Shown: piece after piece, positions 34,706 to 42,610 of the stretch
Layout of the letters: the number at the start of each line of letters is the position of its first letter
Position numbering within the stretch: the stretch's first letter is position 1
Notes under the pieces: generated by a model
Told to the model about the DNA's origin: nothing
The model's database searches: none
What the model saw: only the letters and a program-made list of their open reading frames with translations
Made by a program: the position numbers and the translations under genes
NCBI RefSeq assembly: GCF_005938385.1
Contig: NZ_VCRA01000007.1
Location: 124,001-188,000, forward strand
Source of the DNA: Paenibacillus mesophilus
GTDB lineage: Bacteria > Bacillota > Bacilli > Paenibacillales > NBRC-103111
Length of the DNA: 64,000 bases
Direction of reading: 5' to 3'

Positions 34706-34807
34706 AAAGGGTCGAGACGAGGAGAAAGCCCTTTTATGCACCGGATGGAAGCAGCCTTTCGTTTATTTCGAAACGGCCGCCTCCCCCCGGTGGATAAAGG
34801 GTTTTTT
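34706..34807 (+). promoter_or_regulatory. Antiterminator/terminator leader RNA 2 (probable GlpP target)
   Basis: Antiterminator: AAAGGG (34706-34711) pairs with CCCTTT (34729-34734) around a loop containing the same CGAGACGAGGAGAA. Terminator: 34729-34743 (CCCTTTTATGCACCG) pairs with 34788-34801 (CGGTGGATAAAGGG), followed by six T. The CCC arm is common to both folds. The region around the loop is nearly identical to leader 1 whereas the rest of the terminator differs, as expected if the loop is the protein-binding site. Confidence 0.82.
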
Positions 34808-34841
34808 CGTTTTGCGTCAACAGAAAGGAGCTGCCAGCAAC

Positions 34842-35636
34842 TTGCCGGATGTGGCCGATTATGATGGTTATTTTTTCGACTTGGACGGAACCGTATTTCT
34901 CGGGGACCGGCTGCTTCCCGGCGTTAAGGAAACGATCGCGCTAATTAGGGAGAAACGGAAAAAAGTACTGTTTTTGAGCAACACGACGATACGGACAAGG
35001 CGGCAATGCCTGGCCCGTCTGCACGAACTCGGCTTGGATGCCCGGCTCGACGAAATCGTTACGGCCGCTTACGTCGCAGCGGTGTATATGCGCGAGCGGA
35101 GCCCAGAGCCGACTGTACTTATCGTCGGTGAGCCCGCTGTCGCGGCCGAGCTTGAAGAACAAGACGTACCCATGACGAACCGGCCGGAAGAAGCGACTCA
35201 TGTACTCGTAGGTATGGACATGCAGTTCGATTACGTCAAGCTTCATACGGCCATGAAAGCTATACGCGGCGGCGCGCAGCTAATAGCGGCCAACCCGGAC
35301 CCGAACTGCCCGATCGAAGGCGACGTCATCCCGGACACGTGGTCGATGGTGCAAGCGATTGGCGCGGCCAGCGGCACGGAACCCGCGGCGGTCGTCGGCA
35401 AGCCTTCCGGATATTATGCAGCGAAGGTGCTGGACTTGACAGGGCTTCCCGCCGAGCGGTGCCTGATGATCGGCGACCGTCTCGAGACGGATATTTTGTT
35501 CGGCTCGCTCAACGGGCTGCGTACGGCGCTTGTCCTGACCGGTATATCGACGGAACGTGATGCCGACCGCTCACCGGTACGTCCGGATTACATTTGGCGG
35601 ACGATGGAACGGTTCGTCGAGCTGGTCCGGGCCTGA
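34842..35636 (+). CDS. HAD-IIA family phosphatase, probable glycerol-3-phosphate or related phosphatase
   Basis: 264 residues if started at TTG 34842, 11 bp after AAAGGAG; a frame from 34812 would start in the terminator. Motifs: YFFDLDGTVFLG, VLFLSNTT, a C2-type NagD cap, VVGKPSGYY (lysine) and MIGDRLETDILFG. HAD-IIA includes NagD, p-nitrophenyl phosphatases and the mycobacterial glycerol-3-phosphate phosphatase. Lying between a GDPD and a glycerol-3-phosphate-type importer, with its own Pho box and GlpP-type leader, it probably releases phosphate from glycerol-3-phosphate inside the cell. That specificity is inferred from context. Confidence 0.85.
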   Translation: MPDVADYDGYFFDLDGTVFLGDRLLPGVKETIALIREKRKKVLFLSNTTIRTRRQCLARLHELGLDARLDEIVTAAYVAAVYMRERSPEPTVLIVGEPAVAAELEEQDVPMTNRPEEATHVLVGMDMQFDYVKLHTAMKAIRGGAQLIAANPDPNCPIEGDVIPDTWSMVQAIGAASGTEPAAVVGKPSGYYAAKVLDLTGLPAERCLMIGDRLETDILFGSLNGLRTALVLTGISTERDADRSPVRPDYIWRTMERFVELVRA

Positions 35637-35644
35637 ACCGGTAC

Positions 35645-35698
35645 TTTACGCAATCCTTACATTCCCGTAATCGCCGCTTTACATGAACCCGCTACAGT
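35645..35698 (+). promoter_or_regulatory. Pho box promoter of the ugpB-like operon
   Basis: TTTACG (35645), CTTACA (35656), GTAATC (35667) and TTTACA (35678) at 11-bp period; -10 TACAGT (35693-35698) 9 bp after the last repeat. No terminator-type leader follows: the 88-bp untranslated region lacks the CGAGACGAGGAGAA loop, so uptake seems to be under PhoP alone. Confidence 0.75.
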
Positions 35699-35786
35699 AT
35701 AGGGGAAGGCGACGGGAGCACAAACATCGCAATATCCGCCCGCACAAGCGCGGTGTGAAAAATCCAAATTTAAGGGAGAGAATGGC

Positions 35787-37121
35787 ATGCGTTCCTTCGC
35801 ATCGAAAATGATTTGCACCTCGCTTTGCCTCATGATGATGGCGGCTTGCGCCAAACCGGCCGCCAATGCACCCGCCGCTTCAGGGACGGGTTCCAAGGCG
35901 GAGACTTCCGCCAAATCCGACGAAAAAGTCGAGCTGACCTTCTATTACCCGATCGCCGTAGGCGGACCTTTGACCGAGACGATCGAAGGCATGGCCAAGG
36001 AATTTACAAAGCTCCATCCGAACATTACCGTCAAGCCGGTATACACGGGCAGCTATGCGGATACGACGGTCAAAACCCAAGCGGGCGTACAGAGCAAAAC
36101 TCCTCCGGATGTAGCGGTGCTGCTCTCGACCGAGCTGTTCAGCCTGCTGGATATGAACGCGATTATCCCGCTTGACGAGTTCGTCGCCAAGGAAGGCGGA
36201 GACAAGTATTTGTCCGACTTCTACCCGGCTTTCATGGCCAACTCACAGACCGGCGGCAAAACGTACAGCATTCCGTTCCAACGCAGCACGATCGTGCTCT
36301 ATTACAACAAGCAAATGTTCAAAGCGGCCGGACTCGATCCGGACAAATCGCCGCAAACATGGACGGAGCTGCGCGACCATGCGAAGAAGCTGACCAAGGA
36401 CGGCACTTGGGGGCTGGAAATCCCCGTATCCGGCTTCTCCTACTGGATGCTGCAAACGTTCGCCCTGCAAAACGGCAAAAACTTGATGACCCAGGACGGC
36501 AAAAAAGTGATGTTCGATACGCCGGAAAATGTCGAAGGGCTGCAATATTGGTCCGATCTGGCGATGAAGGATAAAGTGATGCCGCAAGGCGTCACCGAAT
36601 GGGGAACCGTTCCCTCCGACTTCCTGGAAGGAAAGACGGCGATGATGTATCATACGACCGGCAACTTGTCCAACGTCAAGAAAAACGCCAAGTTCGATTT
36701 CGGCGTCGGCTTCCTGCCGAAGAACAAAAGCTTCGGCAGCCCGACCGGCGGCGGCAACTTTTATATTTTCAAAGACATCGACAAGAAAAAGCAGGAAGCG
36801 GCTTGGCAGTTCGTCAAATTCATGACCGAAACCGAACGCGCCGCGCAATGGAGCATCGACACCGGCTACGTGGCAGTCAAGAAGTCGGCCTATGAAACCG
36901 AGCGGATGAAAAAATACGCCGCGGAATTCCCTCAGGCGCTTGTCGCCCGCGACCAGCTGCAATACGCCGCAGCCGAGCTGTCCACCCACAACAACGGGAA
37001 AGTGACGAAAGCGATCAGCGACCAGGTTCAGGCTGTACTGACAGGCGGCACGACTCCGGCCGAAGCGCTCAAGAAAGCGCAGGAAGAAGCGGATAAGGCG
37101 CTCGCGCCTTTCAACAAGTAG
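35787..37121 (+). CDS. ugpB: ABC transporter substrate-binding lipoprotein, UgpB-like
   Basis: 444 residues, lipoprotein signal with the cysteine near residue 21 (MMMAAC), then a family 1 solute-binding protein: LTFYYPIAVGGPLTETIEGMA-type start, PPDVAVLLS, SIPFQRSTIVLYYNKQMF (the YYN segment typical of UgpB) and GGGNFYIFK. UgpB binds glycerol-3-phosphate or glycerophosphodiesters. Name inferred from sequence type together with Pho boxes and neighbouring GDPD. GGGAGAG precedes ATG 35787. The ATPase (UgpC) is absent, so a shared MsmX/UgpC-type ATPase encoded elsewhere must serve it. Confidence 0.8.
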   Translation: MRSFASKMICTSLCLMMMAACAKPAANAPAASGTGSKAETSAKSDEKVELTFYYPIAVGGPLTETIEGMAKEFTKLHPNITVKPVYTGSYADTTVKTQAGVQSKTPPDVAVLLSTELFSLLDMNAIIPLDEFVAKEGGDKYLSDFYPAFMANSQTGGKTYSIPFQRSTIVLYYNKQMFKAAGLDPDKSPQTWTELRDHAKKLTKDGTWGLEIPVSGFSYWMLQTFALQNGKNLMTQDGKKVMFDTPENVEGLQYWSDLAMKDKVMPQGVTEWGTVPSDFLEGKTAMMYHTTGNLSNVKKNAKFDFGVGFLPKNKSFGSPTGGGNFYIFKDIDKKKQEAAWQFVKFMTETERAAQWSIDTGYVAVKKSAYETERMKKYAAEFPQALVARDQLQYAAAELSTHNNGKVTKAISDQVQAVLTGGTTPAEALKKAQEEADKALAPFNK

Positions 37122-37138
37122 GTCAAGCTTGCAAGTCC

Positions 37139-37192
37139 GGGGAGACCGCTGCGGCATTGAGTACGGCCGAACGCGCAGCAGCGGGACTCCCC
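37139..37192 (+). terminator. Intercistronic hairpin between ugpB and ugpA
   Basis: GGGGAG-A-CCGCTGC pairs with GCAGCGG-GA-CTCCCC, a long GC-rich stem in the 109-bp gap. With only a weak T-run it is more likely to stabilise or partly attenuate the message, giving excess binding protein over permease, than to stop it fully. Confidence 0.55.
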
Positions 37193-37230
37193 TTCTATTC
37201 CCACTTCACGTTAGCATAGGAGGTCCCCTT

Positions 37231-38121
37231 TTGGGCATCAAATCGGTTTCACGCTGGAAAACGGGCGCCTTCGCCTGGCTGCTGCTACTGCCCTCCCTGC
37301 TGTTCCTGTTCCTGTTTACGTTTTATCCGATCGCCAAGACGATCCGGCTCAGCTTCTATCAAGCGGACTTGGCTTCGCCGGAGCCCGTCTTCATCGGACT
37401 CGGCAATTACTCCGGCTTATTCGCGGACGAAGTGTTTGTCAAAGTCATGTCCAACAACCTGCTATTTGCTCTCGGCACCGTACCGACTTCGATGGCGCTG
37501 GCTCTGTTGATGGCCGTTTTCGCCAATAAGGCGATGCGCGGGACGGGTTTGATGCGGACGGCGTTTTTTTACCCGACAATGATCCCGATGATTGCGGTAG
37601 CCAACATATGGCTGTTTATATACACGCCGAAGTACGGGTTGCTAAGCAGGGCGATGACCGCTCTCGGCATGGGCGAGATCAACTGGCTCGGCTCCCCGGA
37701 TTATGTCATGTGGGCGATGATCGCGATGATGATCTGGAAGGAAGCCGGCTATTTCATGATTTTCTATTTGGCCGGGCTGCAGAACATATCGCCCGATCTG
37801 TACGAATCGGCGCAAGTGGACGGCGTCAGCCGGTGGACGGTGTTCCGCAAAATTACGTTTCCCCTGCTTATGCCGACTACGCTGTTCGTATCGATCGTCG
37901 CCCTGACGAATTCGTTCAAGCTGGTCGATCACCTGCTCGTCATGACGAAGGGCGGACCGAACAATTCGAGCAACCTGCTCCTGTACTATATTTACGAAAC
38001 GGCCTTCGGCTTCTGGGATCAAGGGGTCGCCTCCGCGCTGACGGTAGTGATGATCGCGGTGTTGCTGCTGTTCGCGGCGCTCAACTTCTTAGGTCTGGAC
38101 AAGAAGATCCATTACAATTGA
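37231..38121 (+). CDS. ugpA: ABC transporter permease, UgpA-like
   Basis: 296 residues from TTG 37231, preceded by AGGAGG; this matches the usual length of UgpA, whereas the frame from 37129 includes the intercistronic hairpin. Six membrane helices; the MalF-like EAA loop is ESAQVDGVSRWTVFRKITFP. It forms the heterodimeric channel with the next gene product. Confidence 0.85.
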   Translation: MGIKSVSRWKTGAFAWLLLLPSLLFLFLFTFYPIAKTIRLSFYQADLASPEPVFIGLGNYSGLFADEVFVKVMSNNLLFALGTVPTSMALALLMAVFANKAMRGTGLMRTAFFYPTMIPMIAVANIWLFIYTPKYGLLSRAMTALGMGEINWLGSPDYVMWAMIAMMIWKEAGYFMIFYLAGLQNISPDLYESAQVDGVSRWTVFRKITFPLLMPTTLFVSIVALTNSFKLVDHLLVMTKGGPNNSSNLLLYYIYETAFGFWDQGVASALTVVMIAVLLLFAALNFLGLDKKIHYN

Positions 38122-38166
38122 CCGGACGGCACCTGAAGAAAGCAACGACGAAAGGAAATCGATCTT

Positions 38167-38979
38167 ATGCGGTTAAAAAAGTTGAACATCGGCCGATGGC
38201 CGTTTCTGGCGCTTGCCGCACTATGGCTTATCCCGCTGCTGTGGGTCGTGGTTACGGCGTTCCGCCCGAGGCAGGTCGCGCTGTCGCCTTCGTTTTCGCT
38301 CGATTTTACACTGGATAATTTCGCGGCCGTATGGGCGGCTGCGCCGTTCGCGCAATATTACGTCAATACGGTGCTGATCGTCGTCGGCGTATTCGCCGTC
38401 CAGATGGTTACCGCTACGATGGCGGCGTTCGCGTTCGCCCGCGTGGAGTTCAGCGGCAAAACTATACTGTTCCTGCTGTTTCTCGTCCAGATCATGATTC
38501 CGCCCGACGTGCTCATCTTCCCGAACTACAACGTGCTTAAGGAGCTGTCGCTGCTCGACACGAAGCTCGGCATCATGATGCCCTATTTCGCATCCGCATT
38601 CGGTATTTTCCTGCTGCGGCAGATGTTCAAGACGATTCCGCCGGAGCTTGACGAAGCGGCCCGAGTGGAGGGATACTCGAAGTGGCAAATTTTATGGAAG
38701 ATCTATTTCCCACTTGCCCGTCCGTCCTATATCGCCTTCGGCCTCGTATCGGTGAGCTATCATTGGAACAACTTCCTGTGGCCGCTCATCGTTACCAATT
38801 CCGTGGAGAATCGGCCGCTGACGGTAGGTCTCGCCATTTTTGCGCAGTCGTTCGAGATCGGCGCCCAGTGGACCGAGGTGAGCGCGGCGACGCTGCTCGT
38901 CATTACGCCGCTCATGGCCGCGTTTCTGCTGTTTCAGCGGCAGTTCATGAACAGCTTCATCCATTCGGGGATCAAATAA
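38167..38979 (+). CDS. ugpE: ABC transporter permease, UgpE-like
   Basis: 270 residues, six membrane helices starting with FLALAALWLIPLLWVVVTAF; EAA loop DEAARVEGYSKWQILWKIY; C-terminus ends QRQFMNSFIHSGIK in the UgpE style. Gap of 45 bp to ugpA. Partner of the UgpA-like permease. Confidence 0.85.
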   Translation: MRLKKLNIGRWPFLALAALWLIPLLWVVVTAFRPRQVALSPSFSLDFTLDNFAAVWAAAPFAQYYVNTVLIVVGVFAVQMVTATMAAFAFARVEFSGKTILFLLFLVQIMIPPDVLIFPNYNVLKELSLLDTKLGIMMPYFASAFGIFLLRQMFKTIPPELDEAARVEGYSKWQILWKIYFPLARPSYIAFGLVSVSYHWNNFLWPLIVTNSVENRPLTVGLAIFAQSFEIGAQWTEVSAATLLVITPLMAAFLLFQRQFMNSFIHSGIK

Positions 38980-38999
38980 TAATACGGGAGGAAACGATT

Positions 39000-39851
39000 G
39001 TGGAGACTTACGGCCATTATGCGGTATCGACCTACGCCTATTTGAGCTTGACTTTGGAGGAGGCGGTGCGGAAAATCGCCGGCGAAGGCTGGAAGGCGAT
39101 CGAGATTATGTGCGAAGGACCGCACGGCGAACTGCTCGATTGGCCCGCCGAGCGTCTTGCCGAGCTGAAGCGGTTCGGGAGCGAACACGGGATCGCCTGG
39201 ACGCTTCACGCCCCGATAACCGGCTGCAATCCGGCAACCCGCTACAGCGAGCCGCTCCGCGCCTCCTTGGACCTGCTCGTCCGGACGATTCGCGTCGCCG
39301 AAGCGCTCGAATGCGCGCATATCGTCGTCCATCCCGGGGAAGCGGACGGTGATGAGGCTACGGCGCATGAATCGTCGTCGCCGGCCGGCGGGCTAGCGGC
39401 GGATGACGAAGGGGCCGCACTGCGAGTCGCAGCCTTTTTGCGGGAAGCGCTGCATGCCGCCGAAGCTCCTGCTGTCTCGATCGCATTGGAAAACGTACCG
39501 CCTTATCCGGGGCTGCTGGGCACCGATGCGGCTTTTCTCGGCCGCGTGCTGCAATTGGCGGATTCGCCGCGGATCGGCATCGTCTTCGACGTCGGCCACG
39601 CTCATTTGACCGGGGCGGGACAATGTTTATCCTCCCTCCGCAGCGTCTTGTTCGATATTGTCAGCATCCACTTGAGCGACAACGGCGGGAAGCATGACGA
39701 CCATCAAAGGCTGGGCGCCGGCACCGTACCGCTCGAGGAAACGGTCGAGCTGTTGAAGAAGGCCGGCTATTCGGGCAGCTGGGTCATCGAAATGCGCGAC
39801 GCCGCAGACGTACAGCCGTCGGCCGAATGGCTCCGTCAACGCGGTATTTGA
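39000..39851 (+). CDS. Xylose-isomerase-like TIM-barrel protein
   Basis: 283 residues from GTG 39000, 6 bp after GGGAGG. AP-endonuclease-2/sugar phosphate isomerase fold with a full set of metal ligands: HIVVHPGE, ALENVPPYP, FDVGHAHLTG, SIHLSDNGG and WVIEMRD. It directly follows the permease genes (20 bp) and so belongs to the Pho-controlled operon; it might act on an imported diester or sugar phosphate. The exact reaction is not evident, and isomerase, epimerase and phosphodiesterase remain open. Confidence 0.8.
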   Translation: METYGHYAVSTYAYLSLTLEEAVRKIAGEGWKAIEIMCEGPHGELLDWPAERLAELKRFGSEHGIAWTLHAPITGCNPATRYSEPLRASLDLLVRTIRVAEALECAHIVVHPGEADGDEATAHESSSPAGGLAADDEGAALRVAAFLREALHAAEAPAVSIALENVPPYPGLLGTDAAFLGRVLQLADSPRIGIVFDVGHAHLTGAGQCLSSLRSVLFDIVSIHLSDNGGKHDDHQRLGAGTVPLEETVELLKKAGYSGSWVIEMRDAADVQPSAEWLRQRGI

Positions 39852-39864
39852 GGAAAATCTTTAC

Positions 39865-39893
39865 TTGACTTCTAAGGCGTCATCACATACAAT
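39865..39893 (+). promoter_or_regulatory. SigA-type promoter of the riboswitch transcript
   Basis: -35 TTGACT (39865-39870), 17-bp spacer, -10 TACAAT (39888-39893), just upstream of the riboswitch aptamer. Confidence 0.8.
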
Positions 39894-39900
39894 TTCAGTA

Positions 39901-40079
39901 CGCTTAATTTCCGATAGCGCTTATCGGAAAGCGGGGGAACCACTTTTCAGGGGCGAATCGAAACGATCCTCGGATCATCGTAGGGAACCATCTTTCCCGA
40001 GTCCGTCAGCTAACCTCGTCAGCAGCAGATGGGTCATTTGGTATTTAATCGCGATTATGACCCGTAACAGGGTCTTTTT
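39901..40079 (+). promoter_or_regulatory. c-di-AMP riboswitch (ydaO/yuaA class) with terminator
   Basis: Aptamer landmarks occur in order: CGCTTAATTTCC, AGCGGGGGAACCA, GGGGCGAATC, GTAGGGAACC and CGAGTCCGTCAGCTAACCTCGT. These match the conserved core of the ydaO motif, which binds c-di-AMP. A terminator follows: GACCC (40059-40063), loop, GGGTC (40070-40074), TTTTT. GGGTCAT at 40031-40037 can pair with ATGACCC at 40057-40063, giving an antiterminator alternative. Ligand binding should therefore turn the downstream gene off. The remaining 220 bp up to the next gene holds no feature I can name. Confidence 0.93.
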
Positions 40080-40302
40080 GTGCTTTTTTAAGGCCCTGGC
40101 AGCAGAGCGGAGCAATGTGCCACTCTGTCGCTTGCGGGCTATTTTTATTTGCCTGAATTCCTTAAATTTCAATATAAAGAAATATTTACAATTCAACGAT
40201 TGGGGGCCTGGGCGCTTTACCCTCTGAACCTATCGAAGCTGCTGCGGCGGCCGCGATTCGGGGGATCACATAGATCAAACCTAGGAAATGGGAGGAATAC
40301 GC

Positions 40303-41499
40303 ATGGCACAGCCGAAGTACATTACGGACATTGGGAAAATTACGGCAATACCGGAGACGGAAAGGAAACGGCTCAAACAAATTACGGAGAAATTCGTATT
40401 TCGCGTCAACGACTATTACTTGAACTTGATCGATTGGGACGATCCCGAGGATCCGATCCGGAAGCTGGTCATTCCGAATGAAGGCGAGCTCGCGGAATAC
40501 GGGCGCTGGGATGCTTCGGACGAAGATACGAACTATGTCGTGCCGGGCTGCCAGCACAAATACCGGACGACCGCCCTGCTGATCGTCTCGGAGGTTTGCG
40601 GAGCATATTGTCGTTACTGCTTCCGCAAGCGTCTGTTCCGCAACGACGTGAAGGAAGCGATGTCCGACGTCGATCCCGGCCTGGACTATATCGCCAAGCA
40701 TCCGGAAATCAACAACGTGCTGCTGACGGGCGGTGACAGCCTTATACTGGCCACCCCCAAGCTGCGCTCGATCTTCGAGCGGCTGCGGGATATGGAGCAT
40801 GTCAAAATCATCCGGCTCGGCTCGAAGCTGCCGGTGTTTAATCCGATGCGGATCTACGAGGATAAGGATCTGTTGGAGACGATCCGCGAGTTCTCGAATG
40901 CGGACCGGCGCATCTACGTCATGGCTCACATTAACCACCCGCGAGAGATAACGGCCGAAGCGAAACGCGGATTCGAGGCTCTGCACGAGGCCGGCGCCAT
41001 CGTCGTCAACCAGACGCCGGTGCTGAAAGGCATCAACGACGATCCCGCCGTCCTGGGCGAGCTGCTGGACCGGCTGTCGTGGGCGGGCGTGACGCCGTAT
41101 TACTTCTTCATTAACCGCCCCGTGGCCGGCAACCGCGACTTCGTGCTGACGCTTGCGGAAGCGTATCGGATCGTGGAGGAAGCGAAGGCGCGAACGTCCG
41201 GACTCGGCAAACGCATACGGCTGTCGATGAGCCATACGTCCGGCAAAATCGAAATATTGGCCGTCGAGGACGGAAAAGCTTATTTGAAATATCACCAATC
41301 CCGCGACGGGCAGTATGGCAAGTTCATGGTTCTGGACTGCCCGAAGGACGCCTCCTGGTTCGACGACTTGCCCGGCAACGAGCAATATTGGTCCCGCCCG
41401 GAGAAGAAGACGAACGAAGTCGTGTCGGTCAACGAGCTCCCCGATATGCCCCGCCAGCGGATACGGACGTCGTCCAGCGGCCGATCCGTCAGCAGCTGA
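40303..41499 (+). CDS. KamA-family radical SAM protein (lysine 2,3-aminomutase-like)
   Basis: 398 residues; GGGAGG precedes ATG 40303. Radical SAM motif C-x3-C-x2-C at Cys99, Cys103 and Cys106 (CGAYCRYC), then a TGGDSLIL loop in place of the GGDPLLL of classic aminomutases, the PLP-lysine region expected further on, and PVLKGINDD and YYFFINRPVAGNRDF toward the end. Shorter than B. subtilis YodO. Lysine 2,3-aminomutase makes beta-lysine, the precursor of the osmolyte N-acetyl-beta-lysine; no acetyltransferase AblB lies next to it. Control by c-di-AMP would suit an osmolyte enzyme. Confidence 0.85.
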   Translation: MAQPKYITDIGKITAIPETERKRLKQITEKFVFRVNDYYLNLIDWDDPEDPIRKLVIPNEGELAEYGRWDASDEDTNYVVPGCQHKYRTTALLIVSEVCGAYCRYCFRKRLFRNDVKEAMSDVDPGLDYIAKHPEINNVLLTGGDSLILATPKLRSIFERLRDMEHVKIIRLGSKLPVFNPMRIYEDKDLLETIREFSNADRRIYVMAHINHPREITAEAKRGFEALHEAGAIVVNQTPVLKGINDDPAVLGELLDRLSWAGVTPYYFFINRPVAGNRDFVLTLAEAYRIVEEAKARTSGLGKRIRLSMSHTSGKIEILAVEDGKAYLKYHQSRDGQYGKFMVLDCPKDASWFDDLPGNEQYWSRPEKKTNEVVSVNELPDMPRQRIRTSSSGRSVSS

Positions 41500-41632
41500 T
41501 TCAAGGTTCCCGGCCAAATTCGCCTCGACAGGCGAATGCCAGGGGCGGCGATATTGCCGCTCCTTCGCCCGTTGGCCGGCAAGTCCAACATCAAAGACCA
41601 CTCCGCCGCTCTGTAAAGCGCCTCCCCCTCGC

Positions 41633-41854
41633 TCAGGATTTGTCAGCGAACGATAGTCCCTTATCGGCAAGGGCTTGACGGATTATCCCCAACGCTTTGG
41701 GTCCCATGCCGTGCAGCTTCAAAATCTCGGCCTCGCTGATCGTCGTGAACTGCTCGAGCCGCGAGTATCCGGCCCCGGAGAGTGCTCGTTGCGCGGGTTT
41801 GCTTATCCCTGTCGGAAGATCGCTTTCCGGTTTAGGTTCATTGATGTTTGTCAA
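41633..41854 (-). CDS. Small helix-hairpin-helix (RNAP alpha-CTD-like) protein
   Basis: 73 residues from TTG 41854, after AAAGGAGGAG. The pattern GISKPAQRALSGAGYSRLEQF then LKLHGMGPKALGIIRQAL is a helix-hairpin-helix/alpha-CTD-like DNA-binding fold, common as stand-alone small proteins in bacilli. Function unknown. Confidence 0.8.
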   Translation of the reverse strand: MTNINEPKPESDLPTGISKPAQRALSGAGYSRLEQFTTISEAEILKLHGMGPKALGIIRQALADKGLSFADKS

Positions 41855-41908
41855 CGCTGCTCCTCCTTTCTCTTGAATGTTTCTCTCTATTATAGCAGGT
41901 AACGAATA

Positions 41909-42222
41909 TCATGATTTCTTGTCGATTGCTCTTCTTTTTAAGTCATGCACCGGGAAAGCAGCGAGATTGCGGACCGGAATTAACACTTGCATCATTTCCA
42001 TGTCGTTGTCCCGGTATCGCTCCATATGAGGTCCCATCGGTTCAATGCCGTATTTCTTATAAAAGTGAATAAGCTGAAAACAATAAAGCTCGTCGTTGGA
42101 ATCACATTCCAGTACGACAAATAATTTAGCCTGCAAACCGCCCGTCCGGGCGGAGAAACTTCCGAATCCCCATCATCCATCACATTCACATCAAAATCAG
42201 TCACTAAGCTGCGCAATTCCTC
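41909..42222 (-). pseudogene. Decayed acetyltransferase-like gene fragment
   Basis: The C-terminal frame (42136 to 41909) reads AKLFVVLECDSNDELYCFQ and FYKKYGIEPMGPHMERY, which resembles the end of a GNAT-like protein. A second frame just upstream (about 42222-42140) gives RNEELRSLVTDFDVNVMDDG, and the two would join only by a frameshift around 42140-42155. There is no start codon with ribosome site and no N-terminal domain upstream. A broken remnant is the simplest reading; GNAT assignment is tentative. Confidence 0.5.
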
Positions 42223-42272
42223 GTTCCTGGGCAGGTCAGACCCTACACTTGACCGGGCTCGACCCACTTAAT

Positions 42273-42397
42273 GGAATACCTACAGTTCATGTAACAAGAA
42301 TTGAGCAAATAACGAGCCATAACGGGAAAACCTACAGCTAATCTCGTCATTATCGGGCCTATCAAGCAAATTCGATAAAAAATACTGTAGGTTTTCC
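42273..42397. repeat. Intergenic repeats with inverted GGAAAACCTACAG motif
   Basis: GGAATACCTACAG (42273-42285) and GGAAAACCTACAG (42325-42337) are followed by the exact complement CTGTAGGTTTTCC (42385-42397); another TTTTCCAGTT follows. The middle and last copies can form a 61-bp-loop hairpin. No gene is seen in 42223-42610 apart from this and the two hairpins downstream. Confidence 0.6.
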
Positions 42398-42491
42398 AGT
42401 TCACTACCCATGTTTTCCAGTTACGGGAGCGGGAAAGGTTCAAATGAGCCGGACCACGGCTCGGTACACCTATGCACGTTCGAAGGGCACT

Positions 42492-42523
42492 GTTTACTCT
42501 TTAGTACGGTAAAGAGCTTAAAC
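42492..42523. repeat. Short inverted repeat
   Basis: GTTTACTCTTTA and TAAAGAGCTTAAAC form a near-perfect hairpin with a 6-nt loop. It lies beyond the ABC operon terminator; role unknown. Confidence 0.5.
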
Positions 42524-42535
42524 AATCTGTCCTGC

Positions 42536-42562
42536 AAAAAAAAGAAAGGGCCGCGGCCCTTT
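42536..42562 (-). terminator. Terminator of the ECF/ABC operon
   Basis: Palindrome AAAGGGCCGCGGCCCTTT (42545-42562) followed on the minus strand by TTTCTTTTTTTT; 49 bp beyond the permease stop. Confidence 0.88.
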
Positions 42563-42610
42563 CCCCTACTGTACGGATCATCCGGTTAGTCCCGCCTGCA
42601 CGGTCAAGCT

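Noticed and set aside
40186-41670. 494-codon open frame on the minus strand
   Set aside because: Shadow of the KamA-like gene, whose radical SAM motif and riboswitch fix the coding strand.
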